A stretch of 42,539 bases of DNA from the NCBI GenBank assembly GCA_000433455.1, contig HF992493.1:1-42539 (forward strand), in the 5' to 3' direction. A program made the translations under genes and the position numbers. The notes beneath the pieces were generated by a model. The model was not told where the DNA came from. It did not search any database and saw only the letters and a program-made list of their open reading frames with translations. The first letter of the stretch is position 1, and the number at the start of each line of letters is the position of its first letter. Shown piece after piece: positions 6,890 to 15,519 of the stretch. This DNA comes from Mycoplasma sp. CAG:877 (GTDB lineage Bacteria; Bacillota_I; Bacilli_A; RF39; UBA660).

Positions 6890-7726
6890 ATGAATTTAGA
6901 AGAGAAAAAAGATAATGAATTATGGTATGATAATCCATCTATAGTTACATGGCTTATTATTTTGATTATTTCAATTATTATATTAAGTAGTCAGTCATTT
7001 TCAATTAATAGTAATGTTGATACTTTGAGGATGTTTCAAGATGTATTAAATCATAATATTACTTATATGATTGCTTTAGTATATTTTGTTTCTTTAAAGA
7101 CTAAGTTTGGTAAGAAATACTTTGACTATATTAATTTAGTTATGATAGTTGTATTCTTTATTTTATTTGTTACATCTATCTTGACAGTCTTTCAGTCATT
7201 TAATTTAGCAACTTTATTATCACTTGCTATACATACATTATTAGTAGTTTATTTCTTTCATGTATTTATGCGTGGAACAAGATTTTGGAAAGAATTTAGT
7301 TTAGATAAGTCTCCTTTTAATGAATTATCTAATGAATGGCTTTTCTGGGCTTTAGTAATTATAGAGGTTGTATTATTTTCAGTTAATTTAATTACTACAG
7401 CTACATTTAATGGTACTGTTTTGGCTACTTTTGATTGTATATATATTATTTTATTTAGTAGATATATATATTTATATGGAGTTTATTTAGATAGTAAGAA
7501 GATTAATGTTAAGAATACTGGTAACTTTGATGAGTATAGAGAAAAAGTTAGTGAAGTTGTTAGTGACTTAGGTAAAAAGAGTGAAGCTATTGTTGAAGAT
7601 ATGACTAGTAAAGATGATGAAAAGAGTAATGATAGTGAAAAGTCTAGTGATACTACTCATAAGAATAAGGATGATGATAAAACTAAGAAGAATAATAAGA
7701 AAGATAAGAATGGGGAGGATAAATAA
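6890..7726 (+). CDS. Unknown multi-pass membrane protein with charged C-terminal tail
   Basis: A protein of about 278 residues with roughly six hydrophobic segments (about residues 18-38, 57-73, 82-105, 110-128, 148-168 and 172-195). It ends in a tail of about 75 residues that is almost entirely Lys, Asp, Glu, Ser and Asn, presumably cytoplasmic and disordered. I do not recognise the family. Start ATG 6890 is chosen because GGTGAT (6881-6886) lies just ahead; TATAAT (6870-6875) lies upstream and may be a -10 element. The next gene starts 3 bases after the stop, so the two are likely expressed and may act together. Confidence 0.75.
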   Translation: MNLEEKKDNELWYDNPSIVTWLIILIISIIILSSQSFSINSNVDTLRMFQDVLNHNITYMIALVYFVSLKTKFGKKYFDYINLVMIVVFFILFVTSILTVFQSFNLATLLSLAIHTLLVVYFFHVFMRGTRFWKEFSLDKSPFNELSNEWLFWALVIIEVVLFSVNLITTATFNGTVLATFDCIYIILFSRYIYLYGVYLDSKKINVKNTGNFDEYREKVSEVVSDLGKKSEAIVEDMTSKDDEKSNDSEKSSDTTHKNKDDDKTKKNNKKDKNGEDK

Positions 7727-7728
7727 TT

Positions 7729-8061
7729 ATGAATATGTTTGATGAGATTAATAAAAGTAAGAAAAGTCTTCCTAAATTAAATGCTATTGAGAAAGAAGTA
7801 GGTAAGTATAGTTTTAATGGTTATCAGAAGTTTGCTATTGTGACTTATGTCTTATGTTTTGCTTTTGGTATTATTCTTGGAAACTTATTTCCAGCTTGTA
7901 GTTCTGCTGCTACTATATATAGTGATGTTTGTGTGGCAACAGAGTTTAACTTCTTTTTAATGATTTTGTTTTGGTTTGTTAGTTTCTTATTCTGTTTGTT
8001 CTTTTTTGCAATTGGACATATCATTGGATTACTTAGTTCTATTAACGATAAACTTAAGTAA
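7729..8061 (+). CDS. Unknown small membrane protein
   Basis: A 110-residue protein with two hydrophobic segments (about residues 36-56 and 77-102) joined by a loop with two cysteines (ACSSAATIYSDVCV). GGGGAGG precedes ATG 7729; an ATG at 7735 is an alternative start. No family is recognised. The tight spacing to the preceding membrane protein gene suggests a two-gene operon, with no visible terminator before the HU gene leader. Confidence 0.7.
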   Translation: MNMFDEINKSKKSLPKLNAIEKEVGKYSFNGYQKFAIVTYVLCFAFGIILGNLFPACSSAATIYSDVCVATEFNFFLMILFWFVSFLFCLFFFAIGHIIGLLSSINDKLK

Positions 8062-8123
8062 AAGTATGTAAATTTCTTTGATATTTCTTGCAATTTATAT
8101 TAAAACATGATAAGTTTTATATG

Positions 8124-8143
8124 TAAGCATAACACAATGCTTA
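8124..8143 (+). promoter_or_regulatory. Small hairpin in the HU leader
   Basis: TAAGCAT and ATGCTTA form a 7-bp stem with a 6-base loop about 28 bases before the HU start. TTGCAA at about 8088 is a possible -35 but the -10 is unclear. A role in mRNA stability is only a guess. Confidence 0.3.
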
Positions 8144-8170
8144 ATTAACAATTGGGAGGTATATATTTAT

Positions 8171-8443
8171 ATGAAAAAAGTTGAATTAGTAGAAGCTGTT
8201 GCAACTGCTACAGGATTAACTAAAGCAGATGCTACTAGAGCAATTGATGCTACTTTTGCTACTATTACTGAAGCATTAGTAAAAGGAGATAAAGTTCCAC
8301 TAGTTGGATTTGGTACATTCGCTGTATCTGAAAGAGCTGCTCGTGAAGGACGTAATCCTAGAACTGGTGAAACAGTTAAGATTGCTGCACGTAAAGCTGT
8401 TACTTTTAAAGCTGGAACTGCATTAAAAGATTCAGTTAACTAA
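8171..8443 (+). CDS. hup: Histone-like DNA-binding protein HU
   Basis: HU bends and compacts chromosomal DNA as a dimer. The 90 residues match the family length and pattern: MKKVELVEAVA at the start, GDKVPLVGFGTFAVSERA, the DNA-contacting arm GRNPRTGETVKIAA and FKAGTALKD at the end. GGGAGGT precedes the start. A strong terminator follows, so it is a single-gene unit. In Bacillus the HU gene hbs follows spoIVA; here it lies near der and spoIVA but on the opposite strand. Confidence 0.97.
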   Translation: MKKVELVEAVATATGLTKADATRAIDATFATITEALVKGDKVPLVGFGTFAVSERAAREGRNPRTGETVKIAARKAVTFKAGTALKDSVN

Positions 8444-8457
8444 TTTTTCTGATAAGT

Positions 8458-8481
8458 AGGGACCTTTTTAGGTTCCTTTTC
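8458..8481 (+). terminator. Terminator of the HU gene
   Basis: AGGGACCT and AGGTTCCT form an 8-bp stem with one G-T pair and a TTTT loop, followed by TTTCTT. Confidence 0.8.
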
Positions 8482-8556
8482 TTACGTATAAGAATTTATT
8501 TGTTCGATTGTTAGAAGTTTTAGATTTTGATATAATATTATTGAGATGGTGATTAA

Positions 8557-9651
8557 ATGTTAGAGACAGCTTTGAAATTTATTCATGAAATTAATTCACA
8601 TGGATATAAGGCTTATATAGTAGGTGGGTTTGTTAGAGATCATATTTTGGGAATAGAATCTCATGATATAGATATTAATACTAATGCTACTCCTAAAGAA
8701 ATAAAAGAAATATTTGAAAATAGTTGTTTACCAGCTGAAGATTATGGATCTGTTACAGTTATAAAACATGGAGTTAGATTTGAAGTAACTACTTTTAGAA
8801 AAGATATATGTTATATAAATAATAGACGTCCAGCTGAGGTTAAATATATAGATAATTTATATGATGACTTGTTAAGAAGAGACTTTACTATTAATGCTAT
8901 ATGTATGGATGAAGATGGTAATATTATAGATTTACTTAATGGTCAAGAAGATATAGAAAAAAGAGTAGTTAGAACTATTGGAGATGCTAGAGTTAAATTT
9001 GAAGAAGATTCTTTAAGAATACTTAGAGCTATTAGATTTGCTACTATTTTAGATTTTAAATTAGATGATGAGGTAATTGAGGCTATTAAGGAATATAAAT
9101 ATTTATTAAAGGGATTATCTTACTATAGAAAAAAAGAAGAATTAGATAGAATATTTACTAGCAGTAATAGTATGAATGGTATTAAGTTATTATTAGAACT
9201 TGGACTTGATAAGGAGTTAGAGTTAGATAGACTTAGAGAGGTTAAAAATACTGATGATTTAATAGCAGTATGGAGTATTTTAAATGTAGTAGATAAGTAT
9301 CCTTTTTCTAGTAATGAGAAGAATCTTATTGAGAATGTTAATAAAGTTTTAAGTTTTAATAATTTAGATCCAATGGTTTTATATACATATGGTTTATATG
9401 TTAATAGTATAGCTGGTAGTATTAAAGGTATGGATAAGAAGACTATTACAGAGTCATATAATGGGTTAGTAATTCATTATAAGAGAGATTTAAATATTAG
9501 TTGTGAGGATATTTTAAAAGCATTAAATAAGAAGCCTGGAAAGTATTTAAAAGATATATATGAAGATTTAATACATGAAGTTTTATATAGAAGAGTTCCT
9601 AATGATAGAGAGGAATTAATTAAATATGTATTGAATAAATATGGTGAATAG
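8557..9651 (+). CDS. cca: CCA tRNA nucleotidyltransferase
   Basis: This enzyme adds or repairs the 3' CCA end of tRNAs. The 364 residues show a class II nucleotidyltransferase head: YIVGGFVRDHILG (about 20-32), the metal-binding DIDI (about 37-40), RFEVTTFR, and DLLRRDFTINAICMD (about 108-122), followed by RILRAIRFATILDF. The C-terminal half is less conserved and slightly short compared with Bacillus enzymes of about 400 residues. It is followed closely by dnaD, as in many Bacillota where cca, dnaD and nth are close. Confidence 0.95.
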   Translation: MLETALKFIHEINSHGYKAYIVGGFVRDHILGIESHDIDINTNATPKEIKEIFENSCLPAEDYGSVTVIKHGVRFEVTTFRKDICYINNRRPAEVKYIDNLYDDLLRRDFTINAICMDEDGNIIDLLNGQEDIEKRVVRTIGDARVKFEEDSLRILRAIRFATILDFKLDDEVIEAIKEYKYLLKGLSYYRKKEELDRIFTSSNSMNGIKLLLELGLDKELELDRLREVKNTDDLIAVWSILNVVDKYPFSSNEKNLIENVNKVLSFNNLDPMVLYTYGLYVNSIAGSIKGMDKKTITESYNGLVIHYKRDLNISCEDILKALNKKPGKYLKDIYEDLIHEVLYRRVPNDREELIKYVLNKYGE

Positions 9652-9686
9652 TTTATTATAGATAGAAATTTAAGGAGGTAATGTTT

Positions 9687-10361
9687 ATGAAGAGTGCTAA
9701 ATTAATAGATATTTTTAAGCAGGGTCATATAGTTATTCCTCTTTTTTTGTTACAACATTATAAAGATTTAAAACTAGAGATAAGTGAATTTATATTTTTA
9801 ATGTATTTATATTCTTTAGGTAATAAGTTTTTATTTGATCCTAGTAAGTTTGCTAGTGACTTAAATATTGAATTAAAAGATGTTATGAATTATATTGGAG
9901 TTCTTAGTGATAAAAACTTTATTAGTGTTGATGTTATGAAGAATGAGAAAGGGCTTATGGAGGAAGTAGTTTTACTTGATAATTTTTATAATAAGCTTTC
10001 TTTAATGACAATGGATCAAGTTAATCAGGTTTCTAAGAGTGAAAATTCTAATATTTTTGAAATTATTGAGAAGGAATTTGGGAGAACTCTTAGTCCTATT
10101 GAGTATGAGATTATTAAAGCTTGGCTTGATAATGATATGAGTGAAGAACTTATTAAGGAAGCTATTAAAGAGGCTACTTTTAATGGGGTTTCTAATTTAA
10201 GATATATTGATAAGATTTTATATGAATGGGGTAAAGCTGGTATTAAGACGGCTCAGGATGTTGAAAATAATCGTAAGAAGAGAGCTAAAATTAAAGAAGA
10301 GAATACTAGTGATGTTAATATTGATGATATAGTTGATTGGGACTGGTTTGATGATGAATAG
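9687..10361 (+). CDS. dnaD: DNA replication initiation protein DnaD
   Basis: DnaD works with DnaA, DnaB and DnaI in loading the replicative helicase in low-GC Gram-positives. The protein (about 224 residues) has the N-terminal winged-helix part (residues 15-100) and the C-terminal DnaD/DnaB-like domain (about 125-195). The latter has FGRTLSPIEYEIIKAWL and the closing SNLRYIDKILYEW, the expected YxxxIxxxW-type motif. Start ATG 9687 is preferred because AAGGAGG (9673-9679) has a 7-base spacing to it; ATG 9681 is too close. The end overlaps the start of nth, so the two are translationally coupled. Confidence 0.93.
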   Translation: MKSAKLIDIFKQGHIVIPLFLLQHYKDLKLEISEFIFLMYLYSLGNKFLFDPSKFASDLNIELKDVMNYIGVLSDKNFISVDVMKNEKGLMEEVVLLDNFYNKLSLMTMDQVNQVSKSENSNIFEIIEKEFGRTLSPIEYEIIKAWLDNDMSEELIKEAIKEATFNGVSNLRYIDKILYEWGKAGIKTAQDVENNRKKRAKIKEENTSDVNIDDIVDWDWFDDE

Positions 10362-10965
10362 TATTTCTAGTTATTTGGATTATTTATTTCCTAATCCGAA
10401 GTGTGAATTGTTATATAATAATGATTATCAGTTATTGATTGCGATTGTTTTAAGTGCTCAGTCTACTGATAAAAGGGTTAATTCTGTTACTCCTATTCTT
10501 TTTGATAAATATAAGTCTTTAGAGGCTTTAAAACAGGCTTCTCTTAGCGATATTGAGTCTATTATTAGACCAGTAGGTTCTTATCATAAAAAGGCTTCAT
10601 ATGTCATAGGAATAGCTAAAATATTGGTTGATGAATATAATGGTGTTGTTCCTGTTGATAGGGAAGCTTTAGAGAAGATGCATGGAGTTGGTAGGAAGAC
10701 CATTAATGTATTTTTAAGTGAGTTTTATAATGTACCAGCTATCGCGGTTGATACTCATGTAGAAAGAGTTTCTAAAAGATTAAGATTAGCGTATGCTAAA
10801 GATAATGTTTTAACTATTGAAAAAAAGTTAATGAAGAAGTTTCCAAAAGAAGAATGGGGTAAGAGACATTTACAATTAGTTTTATTTGGAAGGTATTATT
10901 GTAAAGCTGTTAAGCCTTTATGTGAGGATTGTAAATTAAAAGATATATGTAGAAAAAAATACTAG
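10354..10965 (+). CDS. nth: Endonuclease III (DNA glycosylase/AP lyase)
   Basis: Nth removes oxidised pyrimidines and cuts the abasic site. The protein (about 203 residues) has all family marks: LSAQSTDKRVN, the helix-hairpin-helix HGVGRKTINVFL with the catalytic Lys, VDTHVERV with the catalytic Asp, and the [4Fe-4S] motif C-x6-C-x2-C-x5-C near the end. It starts inside the last codons of dnaD (ATG at 10351 or 10354), the dnaD-nth pair known from Bacillus. It makes a useful contrast with the degenerate HhH-GPD protein at 3309-4289. Confidence 0.96.
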   Translation: MNSISSYLDYLFPNPKCELLYNNDYQLLIAIVLSAQSTDKRVNSVTPILFDKYKSLEALKQASLSDIESIIRPVGSYHKKASYVIGIAKILVDEYNGVVPVDREALEKMHGVGRKTINVFLSEFYNVPAIAVDTHVERVSKRLRLAYAKDNVLTIEKKLMKKFPKEEWGKRHLQLVLFGRYYCKAVKPLCEDCKLKDICRKKY

Positions 10966-10983
10966 TTATTTCTAACTAGTATT
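10958..10983. terminator. Bidirectional terminator between nth and pbp1A
   Basis: AATACTAGTTA and TAACTAGTATT form a perfect 11-bp stem with a TTTC loop, followed by TTTTTT on the plus strand and by an A-run equivalent on the other. It lies between convergent genes. Confidence 0.9.
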
Positions 10984-10997
10984 TTTTGTTTGTACTT

Positions 10998-13922
10998 TTA
11001 TTGTGTTTCAGATTCTTGTTCTTTTGTTACATTTATGGTTGTTGTTAAAGTTTCTGTTTTATTTTTATATTTTATTGTACAGGTTATTGTTTGTCTTCCA
11101 GTAAGCTTTATTTCGTTTGGTGTACATTGTTCAATTGTTGCACTTACGGTAGAACCATTATTTTTTACTACAAAGTCACTTGTTGATAATGTTAAGGCTC
11201 CTGTTAGTGCTGGAATAGTAGTTGAACCTGTATATTGTAGTTCTAAGTTATCAGTTGTTTCTTCTTCTAGTTTATATGTTGCTGATTCACTCTTTATTCC
11301 TGAATAACTCTTATATGTTGCGACTACTTTATATGTTCCGTATGGACTTGATGTTGGTGTATATGTAAATGATGTTTTTTCTGTAAATCCTATTAATGTT
11401 GAACCAAAGTAGACATTGTAACCAAAGGTACCATAGTTCTCATCATCTATTCCAGATGTTGATACTGCTTTCCAAGATAGATTTACTTTCTTTGTAAGTC
11501 TATTATATGTAGCTTCAAAGTCCTCTGGAGCAGCTAATTTTTCTTCAACGTATGTTTCTTCTGGAGCATATTCTTTTTTGAAGTATTCATATACAACATT
11601 TCCTGTATATGTTCCAGCTAATTTTGGAGGATTAGAACCCATTACTACACCAACTTTAACAACGCTATCTGGTTGTTTGAAGGCTTCTCTGTTTGATTCC
11701 ATAGCTCCAGAATTTACTAGGGCATTAAATATTTTATCTTTTTGTACAGATGCTGGTACGTTATGTAGACAGTATTCACTATCAATAAAGTCATATCCAT
11801 ACCATAGACCAACTACTGTTTTTGTAGAGTAACCAATTATCCATGAATCTCTAATAGCATCCCATGGTAAGTTTTTAGATTCCATTGTACTACTGTCGTA
11901 GTTTGTAGTACCGGTTTTTCTAGCAACGTTAACTGGGTTTCCACCATTTAAAGTAACATCTTGTAGAACACTTGAAATCATAAATGCTGTTGCTTCTGAC
12001 ATAGCTTTTCTTTTTACAACATAATTATCTGAATTATGTTCTTTTGTTTCATTATTTGATTTATAAACTACTTTACTAACACTATATGGTTCATTATAAT
12101 ATCCACCATTTGAGAAGGCTGCATAAGCTGCACTCATTTGTAATGGATTTGTTCCAGTGAAGGCTCCGATTGAATGAGCTTCATGTATTCTTGTTGGGTC
12201 TTCTGTTGATTTTCCATCTTTACTAATACATTTCATAGTATTTGGATTATATGTATAACCAGTTGAACATACTTCTGGAGTCATTCCTAAGTTTGAAACA
12301 AATTCAAGTATTTTTTTGTTATCTACTTGTTGGAAGGCTTTTAGAGCAGGAATGTTACGAGAGTATGCAAGTGATTTACGTAGTGTTAATGTTCCTAGGT
12401 AGCCACCATCCCAGTTTTGTATTGATCTACCATTTGAATAAGTATATGGCTCATCTTCAAATAATGTATATGTTGACCAGTTATTATATTCTATACCTGG
12501 ACCATAATCAAATAATGGTTTTGCGGTTGAACCAGGTTGTCTTTTATTTTTTGTTGCATAATTCCATTGACCTTTTTTGTTAGCAGAACGATCACCGATA
12601 TTACGACCATTTCCAATTGCTAGTATTTTACCTGTTTGAGAATCTAGTACAGCCACACCAGCTTGTACTTTATCATTTATCCAAGTGTAGCTTTCACCAT
12701 TCATGACACTATTTACACCATCTTGTTTTGATCTATCTAGGTTTGTATGAACAATTACTGGTGTAGTGTAAGGATTAATACCATACTTAGTGTCTAATTC
12801 TTCAACGACTGTATCAACATATCCACTATATTTATTATTTTGAGTTGTGCCACCTTCAGATGTTAGTGAAGATATTGGAATACTATTTGCAATCTTTTCT
12901 TCTTCTTCTGTTATGTATCCATGTCTTTTCATTAAATATAGAACTGTTTTTCTACGAGTTTCTGCATGTTCTGGATAAACAGTAGGACTATAGTAAATAG
13001 GAGACTTGAACATACCGGCTAGAGTTGCTGCTTCACTTAAGTTAAGTTCACTTACACTTTTACCGAAATAAGCTTCAGATGCTTCTTGAACTCCATAATA
13101 ATTACCACCTAAGTAGTGATTGTTTACATAATATTCAATTATTTGTTCTTTAGTAAAATCTTTTTCTAGTTTGAATATGGCTAGATAAATATCTTCAAAT
13201 TTACGAATAATACCTTCTGTTCCTTTAGTAGCATAGGCATTAGTTAAGCTGTTTTTAACAACTTGCATTGTTAGGGTAGAAGCACCACCAGCATTTGATC
13301 CTTTATGAAGTAGTTTTTGCATTACTTGACCCATTGAAGCTTTTATAAAACGAGGAGCATCAAAACCATTATGTTGGAAATATCTTGAATCCTCTGTTGC
13401 GATAATAGCATCAATTAGTACTTCTGGTAGTTCATCATAAGTAACTTTTTCACGCATTTCACTACCAAGCTTTGCATATACTTCATTGTTAATGTCTAAA
13501 AACTCTGAATTTTCTTGAGTTTCCAATTTAGAAGTTACATATTTTGGATCAGCATTTATTTTTATAAATATTAAAAATATTGTAAATCCAACTAAACAAA
13601 CTATACCGATAGATAAAATTACCATTAAAATTATTTTGATTATTTTTTTAGTTTTTTTACCTTCTTTACATTTATCTAGTAATTTGGCAACTCCAACAAT
13701 GATTCCTATACCAAATCCTGTTAATAGAGCAAAGAATGTTCCTAAAGTGAAATAACTTAATAATACTATTGCAATAAATGATATTAGTAATATTAATTTT
13801 ATTTGATTATCTTCTTTTGGATTGGTGACTATTCTTTTCTTGATGTTTTTTGTGTTTGTACTTTTTTTAGTAGTCACTTTCTTATTATTAGGTCTTCTTC
13901 CTTTTATTTCTTTTTTCTGCAT
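10998..13922 (-). CDS. pbpA: Class A penicillin-binding protein 1A (transglycosylase/transpeptidase)
   Basis: This bifunctional enzyme polymerises and crosslinks peptidoglycan. The protein (about 974 residues) has a basic cytoplasmic N-terminus (1-40) and two hydrophobic segments (about 42-80 and 95-122). The GT51 glycosyltransferase domain has EDSRYFQHNG near 177 and GGASTLTMQ near 212. The transpeptidase domain has STAK (catalytic Ser about 465), SRN (about 521) and KTGT (about 669). The last 200 residues are beta-rich, with an FN3-like module (SWKAV...YKVVATY) and an Ig-like repeat. Start ATG 13922 has GGAGGT at normal spacing, and it overlaps the recU stop by a few bases, giving the recU-pbp operon of Bacillus. 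A two-segment N-terminus is unusual; one anchor is the norm. Confidence 0.95.
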   Translation of the reverse strand: MQKKEIKGRRPNNKKVTTKKSTNTKNIKKRIVTNPKEDNQIKLILLISFIAIVLLSYFTLGTFFALLTGFGIGIIVGVAKLLDKCKEGKKTKKIIKIILMVILSIGIVCLVGFTIFLIFIKINADPKYVTSKLETQENSEFLDINNEVYAKLGSEMREKVTYDELPEVLIDAIIATEDSRYFQHNGFDAPRFIKASMGQVMQKLLHKGSNAGGASTLTMQVVKNSLTNAYATKGTEGIIRKFEDIYLAIFKLEKDFTKEQIIEYYVNNHYLGGNYYGVQEASEAYFGKSVSELNLSEAATLAGMFKSPIYYSPTVYPEHAETRRKTVLYLMKRHGYITEEEEKIANSIPISSLTSEGGTTQNNKYSGYVDTVVEELDTKYGINPYTTPVIVHTNLDRSKQDGVNSVMNGESYTWINDKVQAGVAVLDSQTGKILAIGNGRNIGDRSANKKGQWNYATKNKRQPGSTAKPLFDYGPGIEYNNWSTYTLFEDEPYTYSNGRSIQNWDGGYLGTLTLRKSLAYSRNIPALKAFQQVDNKKILEFVSNLGMTPEVCSTGYTYNPNTMKCISKDGKSTEDPTRIHEAHSIGAFTGTNPLQMSAAYAAFSNGGYYNEPYSVSKVVYKSNNETKEHNSDNYVVKRKAMSEATAFMISSVLQDVTLNGGNPVNVARKTGTTNYDSSTMESKNLPWDAIRDSWIIGYSTKTVVGLWYGYDFIDSEYCLHNVPASVQKDKIFNALVNSGAMESNREAFKQPDSVVKVGVVMGSNPPKLAGTYTGNVVYEYFKKEYAPEETYVEEKLAAPEDFEATYNRLTKKVNLSWKAVSTSGIDDENYGTFGYNVYFGSTLIGFTEKTSFTYTPTSSPYGTYKVVATYKSYSGIKSESATYKLEEETTDNLELQYTGSTTIPALTGALTLSTSDFVVKNNGSTVSATIEQCTPNEIKLTGRQTITCTIKYKNKTETLTTTINVTKEQESETQ

Positions 13923-13923
13923 T

Positions 13924-14493
13924 TTATATACCTCCAATAATCTTATCAACTATTTTAAGATAGTCTATACTTGGTGCATAACCATCCTTTATTAAATAAG
14001 CATTTTCCCTTAGGTATGCTATAGGTATTGATTCTCTAGTACTATTTTCAATGAATTCTGTTAGCTTTGTTGCCATTAATAAGTATGTTTCATTTAGTGT
14101 AGTGAATCTAATTATTAAAAAGGCTATACCTCCATGTCTATATATATTTTTCAAATGTTGTATTTGATGAGGATGAATATTTCTTAGTGAAAATGAAGTT
14201 TTATTTTTAGTTTCTTTAGCTTCAAAATCAATATATTTTCCTTTATAAATACCATTGTAATCTGTTGTAGATGGTACTGTAAAAAATGCTTGAGTAATTA
14301 CAGCTTTATCTCTAGATGGATAATTAACTTTTGTTATTTTTATAGGAGTGGGCTTTTTATAAATGTAGGCCTTATCAATACTTGCATAATATTCATTAGT
14401 TGAATTAAGGTCATTTTCAAGACCCATACCACGATTACCAAAGCTAATTTCGTGATTGGTATTTCTTTTTGTAATTCCATTTGGGTAGTTCAT
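13924..14493 (-). CDS. recU: Holliday junction resolvase RecU
   Basis: RecU cuts four-way junctions during recombination and chromosome segregation. The protein (about 189 residues) starts with NYPNGI and NRGMGLENDLN. It has the nuclease-core features KVNYPSRDKAVITQAFF, TDYNGIYKGKYIDFEAKET (catalytic Asp/Glu-x-Lys) and the HPHQIQHLKNI segment; all match the family, which has about 170-200 residues. Start ATG 14493 follows AGGTGA. It is the first gene of the recU-pbp1A operon. Confidence 0.96.
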   Translation of the reverse strand: MNYPNGITKRNTNHEISFGNRGMGLENDLNSTNEYYASIDKAYIYKKPTPIKITKVNYPSRDKAVITQAFFTVPSTTDYNGIYKGKYIDFEAKETKNKTSFSLRNIHPHQIQHLKNIYRHGGIAFLIIRFTTLNETYLLMATKLTEFIENSTRESIPIAYLRENAYLIKDGYAPSIDYLKIVDKIIGGI

Positions 14494-14634
14494 CACATCA
14501 CCTATTGTTTATTATACTATATTCTTTATAAATTTTCTATAATTAATATATTTTTTCTTGGGGATTTTTAGCTTTTACTGTCGAATTTATGATTAATTTT
14601 AATTTTTGTATTATGATGGTATTGGTGAAGACAA

Positions 14635-14757
14635 ATGAATAGTTTTGAAGTTATGATTGTATTTGATAAAATGCTTGATAACACACGAGAAATTATGTTT
14701 GGTACAAAATTATCTTATGCTATCAATCGGTTAATAATTGACAAAAACAAGCAATAA
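14635..14757 (+). CDS. Possible 40-residue small protein
   Basis: An open frame beginning MNSFEVMIVFDK has GGTGA 7 bases before its ATG, the ribosome binding site style used by many genes here. It ends within the gpsB promoter region. It lies in the 300-base gap between recU and gpsB that otherwise holds only promoters. No family is recognised and the length allows chance occurrence. Confidence 0.4.
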   Translation: MNSFEVMIVFDKMLDNTREIMFGTKLSYAINRLIIDKNKQ

Positions 14758-14766
14758 TGACATAAT
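14738..14766 (+). promoter_or_regulatory. Sigma-A promoter of gpsB-rnpB
   Basis: TTGACA (14738-14743), a 17-base spacer and CATAAT (14761-14766) give a near-consensus promoter 26 bases before the gpsB start codon. Confidence 0.8.
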
Positions 14767-14791
14767 ATTACTGTAAGGGATTGGTGATTAT

Positions 14792-15145
14792 ATGTATCAA
14801 AATAAAATTACACTTAAGCCACAAGATATTTTAGAGAAAGAATTTAAAATTGATACTCGTGGTTATCGTCTAAAAGAGGTTGATCAATTTCTTGATGTAA
14901 TTATTGGTGATTATGAACAATTCTTTAGTATAATAAATAATTTAGAGAAGGAAAAAGCTGATTTAATGGCAGAGATTGTTAACTTGAAGCAAGAGCTTAG
15001 AAATTCTAAATTAAGTATGGAAGTTGTGCGTAATAGTAGTGAGAACGCTGAGGTTTCTAATGTTGATGTTATTAGAAGATTATCACAACTTGAAAAAATG
15101 GTTTATGCCAATATGAGAGATAGAGAGGGAAGAGATAACAATTAA
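14792..15145 (+). CDS. gpsB: Cell division adaptor GpsB
   Basis: GpsB is a DivIVA-like protein that shuttles penicillin-binding proteins between the septum and the side wall. The 117 residues start with the lipid-binding DivIVA domain (LKPQDILEKEFKIDTRGYRLKEVDQFLDVII, here the GY-R-x-x-EVDxFLD pattern), followed by a coiled coil (about 45-75) and a short helical C-terminal part ending RRLSQLEKMVYA. GGTGAT precedes ATG 14792. The gene is followed directly by rnpB, the same order as gpsB-rnpB in Bacillus subtilis, and the stop codon overlaps the first RNase P helix. Confidence 0.95.
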   Translation: MYQNKITLKPQDILEKEFKIDTRGYRLKEVDQFLDVIIGDYEQFFSIINNLEKEKADLMAEIVNLKQELRNSKLSMEVVRNSSENAEVSNVDVIRRLSQLEKMVYANMRDREGRDNN

Positions 15146-15493
15146 TATATAGACAAACGCTGGGACTCTTGAGGTCCTTGAGGAAAGTCCATGCTCGCAC
15201 AGTCTGAGATGACTGTAGTGTTCATTCTTAGGGAATAAATAACCTAAGGTAGTACTTGTACTAACGGCGGATACTATATCTAAGTCTTATGATATGATAT
15301 AGTCCATAAAGTGCCACAGTGACGAATTCTTTGGAAACGAGGAAGTGAAACGCGGTAAACCCAATGAGCGAGAAACCCAAATTTTGGTAGGGGAGTTCCA
15401 ACTTCGAGAAATGAATTGGAGTGGAGACCAGTAATGGTAGATAAATGTTTGTCGCTTAGGAAACTAAGAACAGAACATGGCTTATTTATATTA
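15143..15493 (+). ncRNA. rnpB: RNase P RNA, type B
   Basis: The catalytic RNA that trims tRNA 5' ends. Conserved blocks are seen in order: GAGGAAAGTCCATGCTCGC (about 15178-15197), AAAGTGCCACAGTGACGAA (about 15308), AACGCGGTAAACCC (about 15349), GAGCGAGAAACCCAAATTTT and the 3' ACATGGCTTAT. The ends are set by pairing: TAATATA (15143-15149) with TATATTA (15487-15493) for P1, and GACAAAC with GTTTGTC for P2. The order of helices is the Bacillus type. It is probably cotranscribed with gpsB. No clear intrinsic terminator follows before the rodZ-like gene. Confidence 0.96.
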
Positions 15494-15519
15494 TTGTTAA
15501 TAATTTGTGAGGTGTTAAT

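Noticed and set aside
8062..8170. Riboswitch or protein leader before the HU gene
   Set aside because: Only one 7-bp hairpin is visible and it matches no riboswitch class.
12242..12583. Open frame on the plus strand inside the PBP gene
   Set aside because: Antisense to the conserved transpeptidase domain; the translation resembles no protein.
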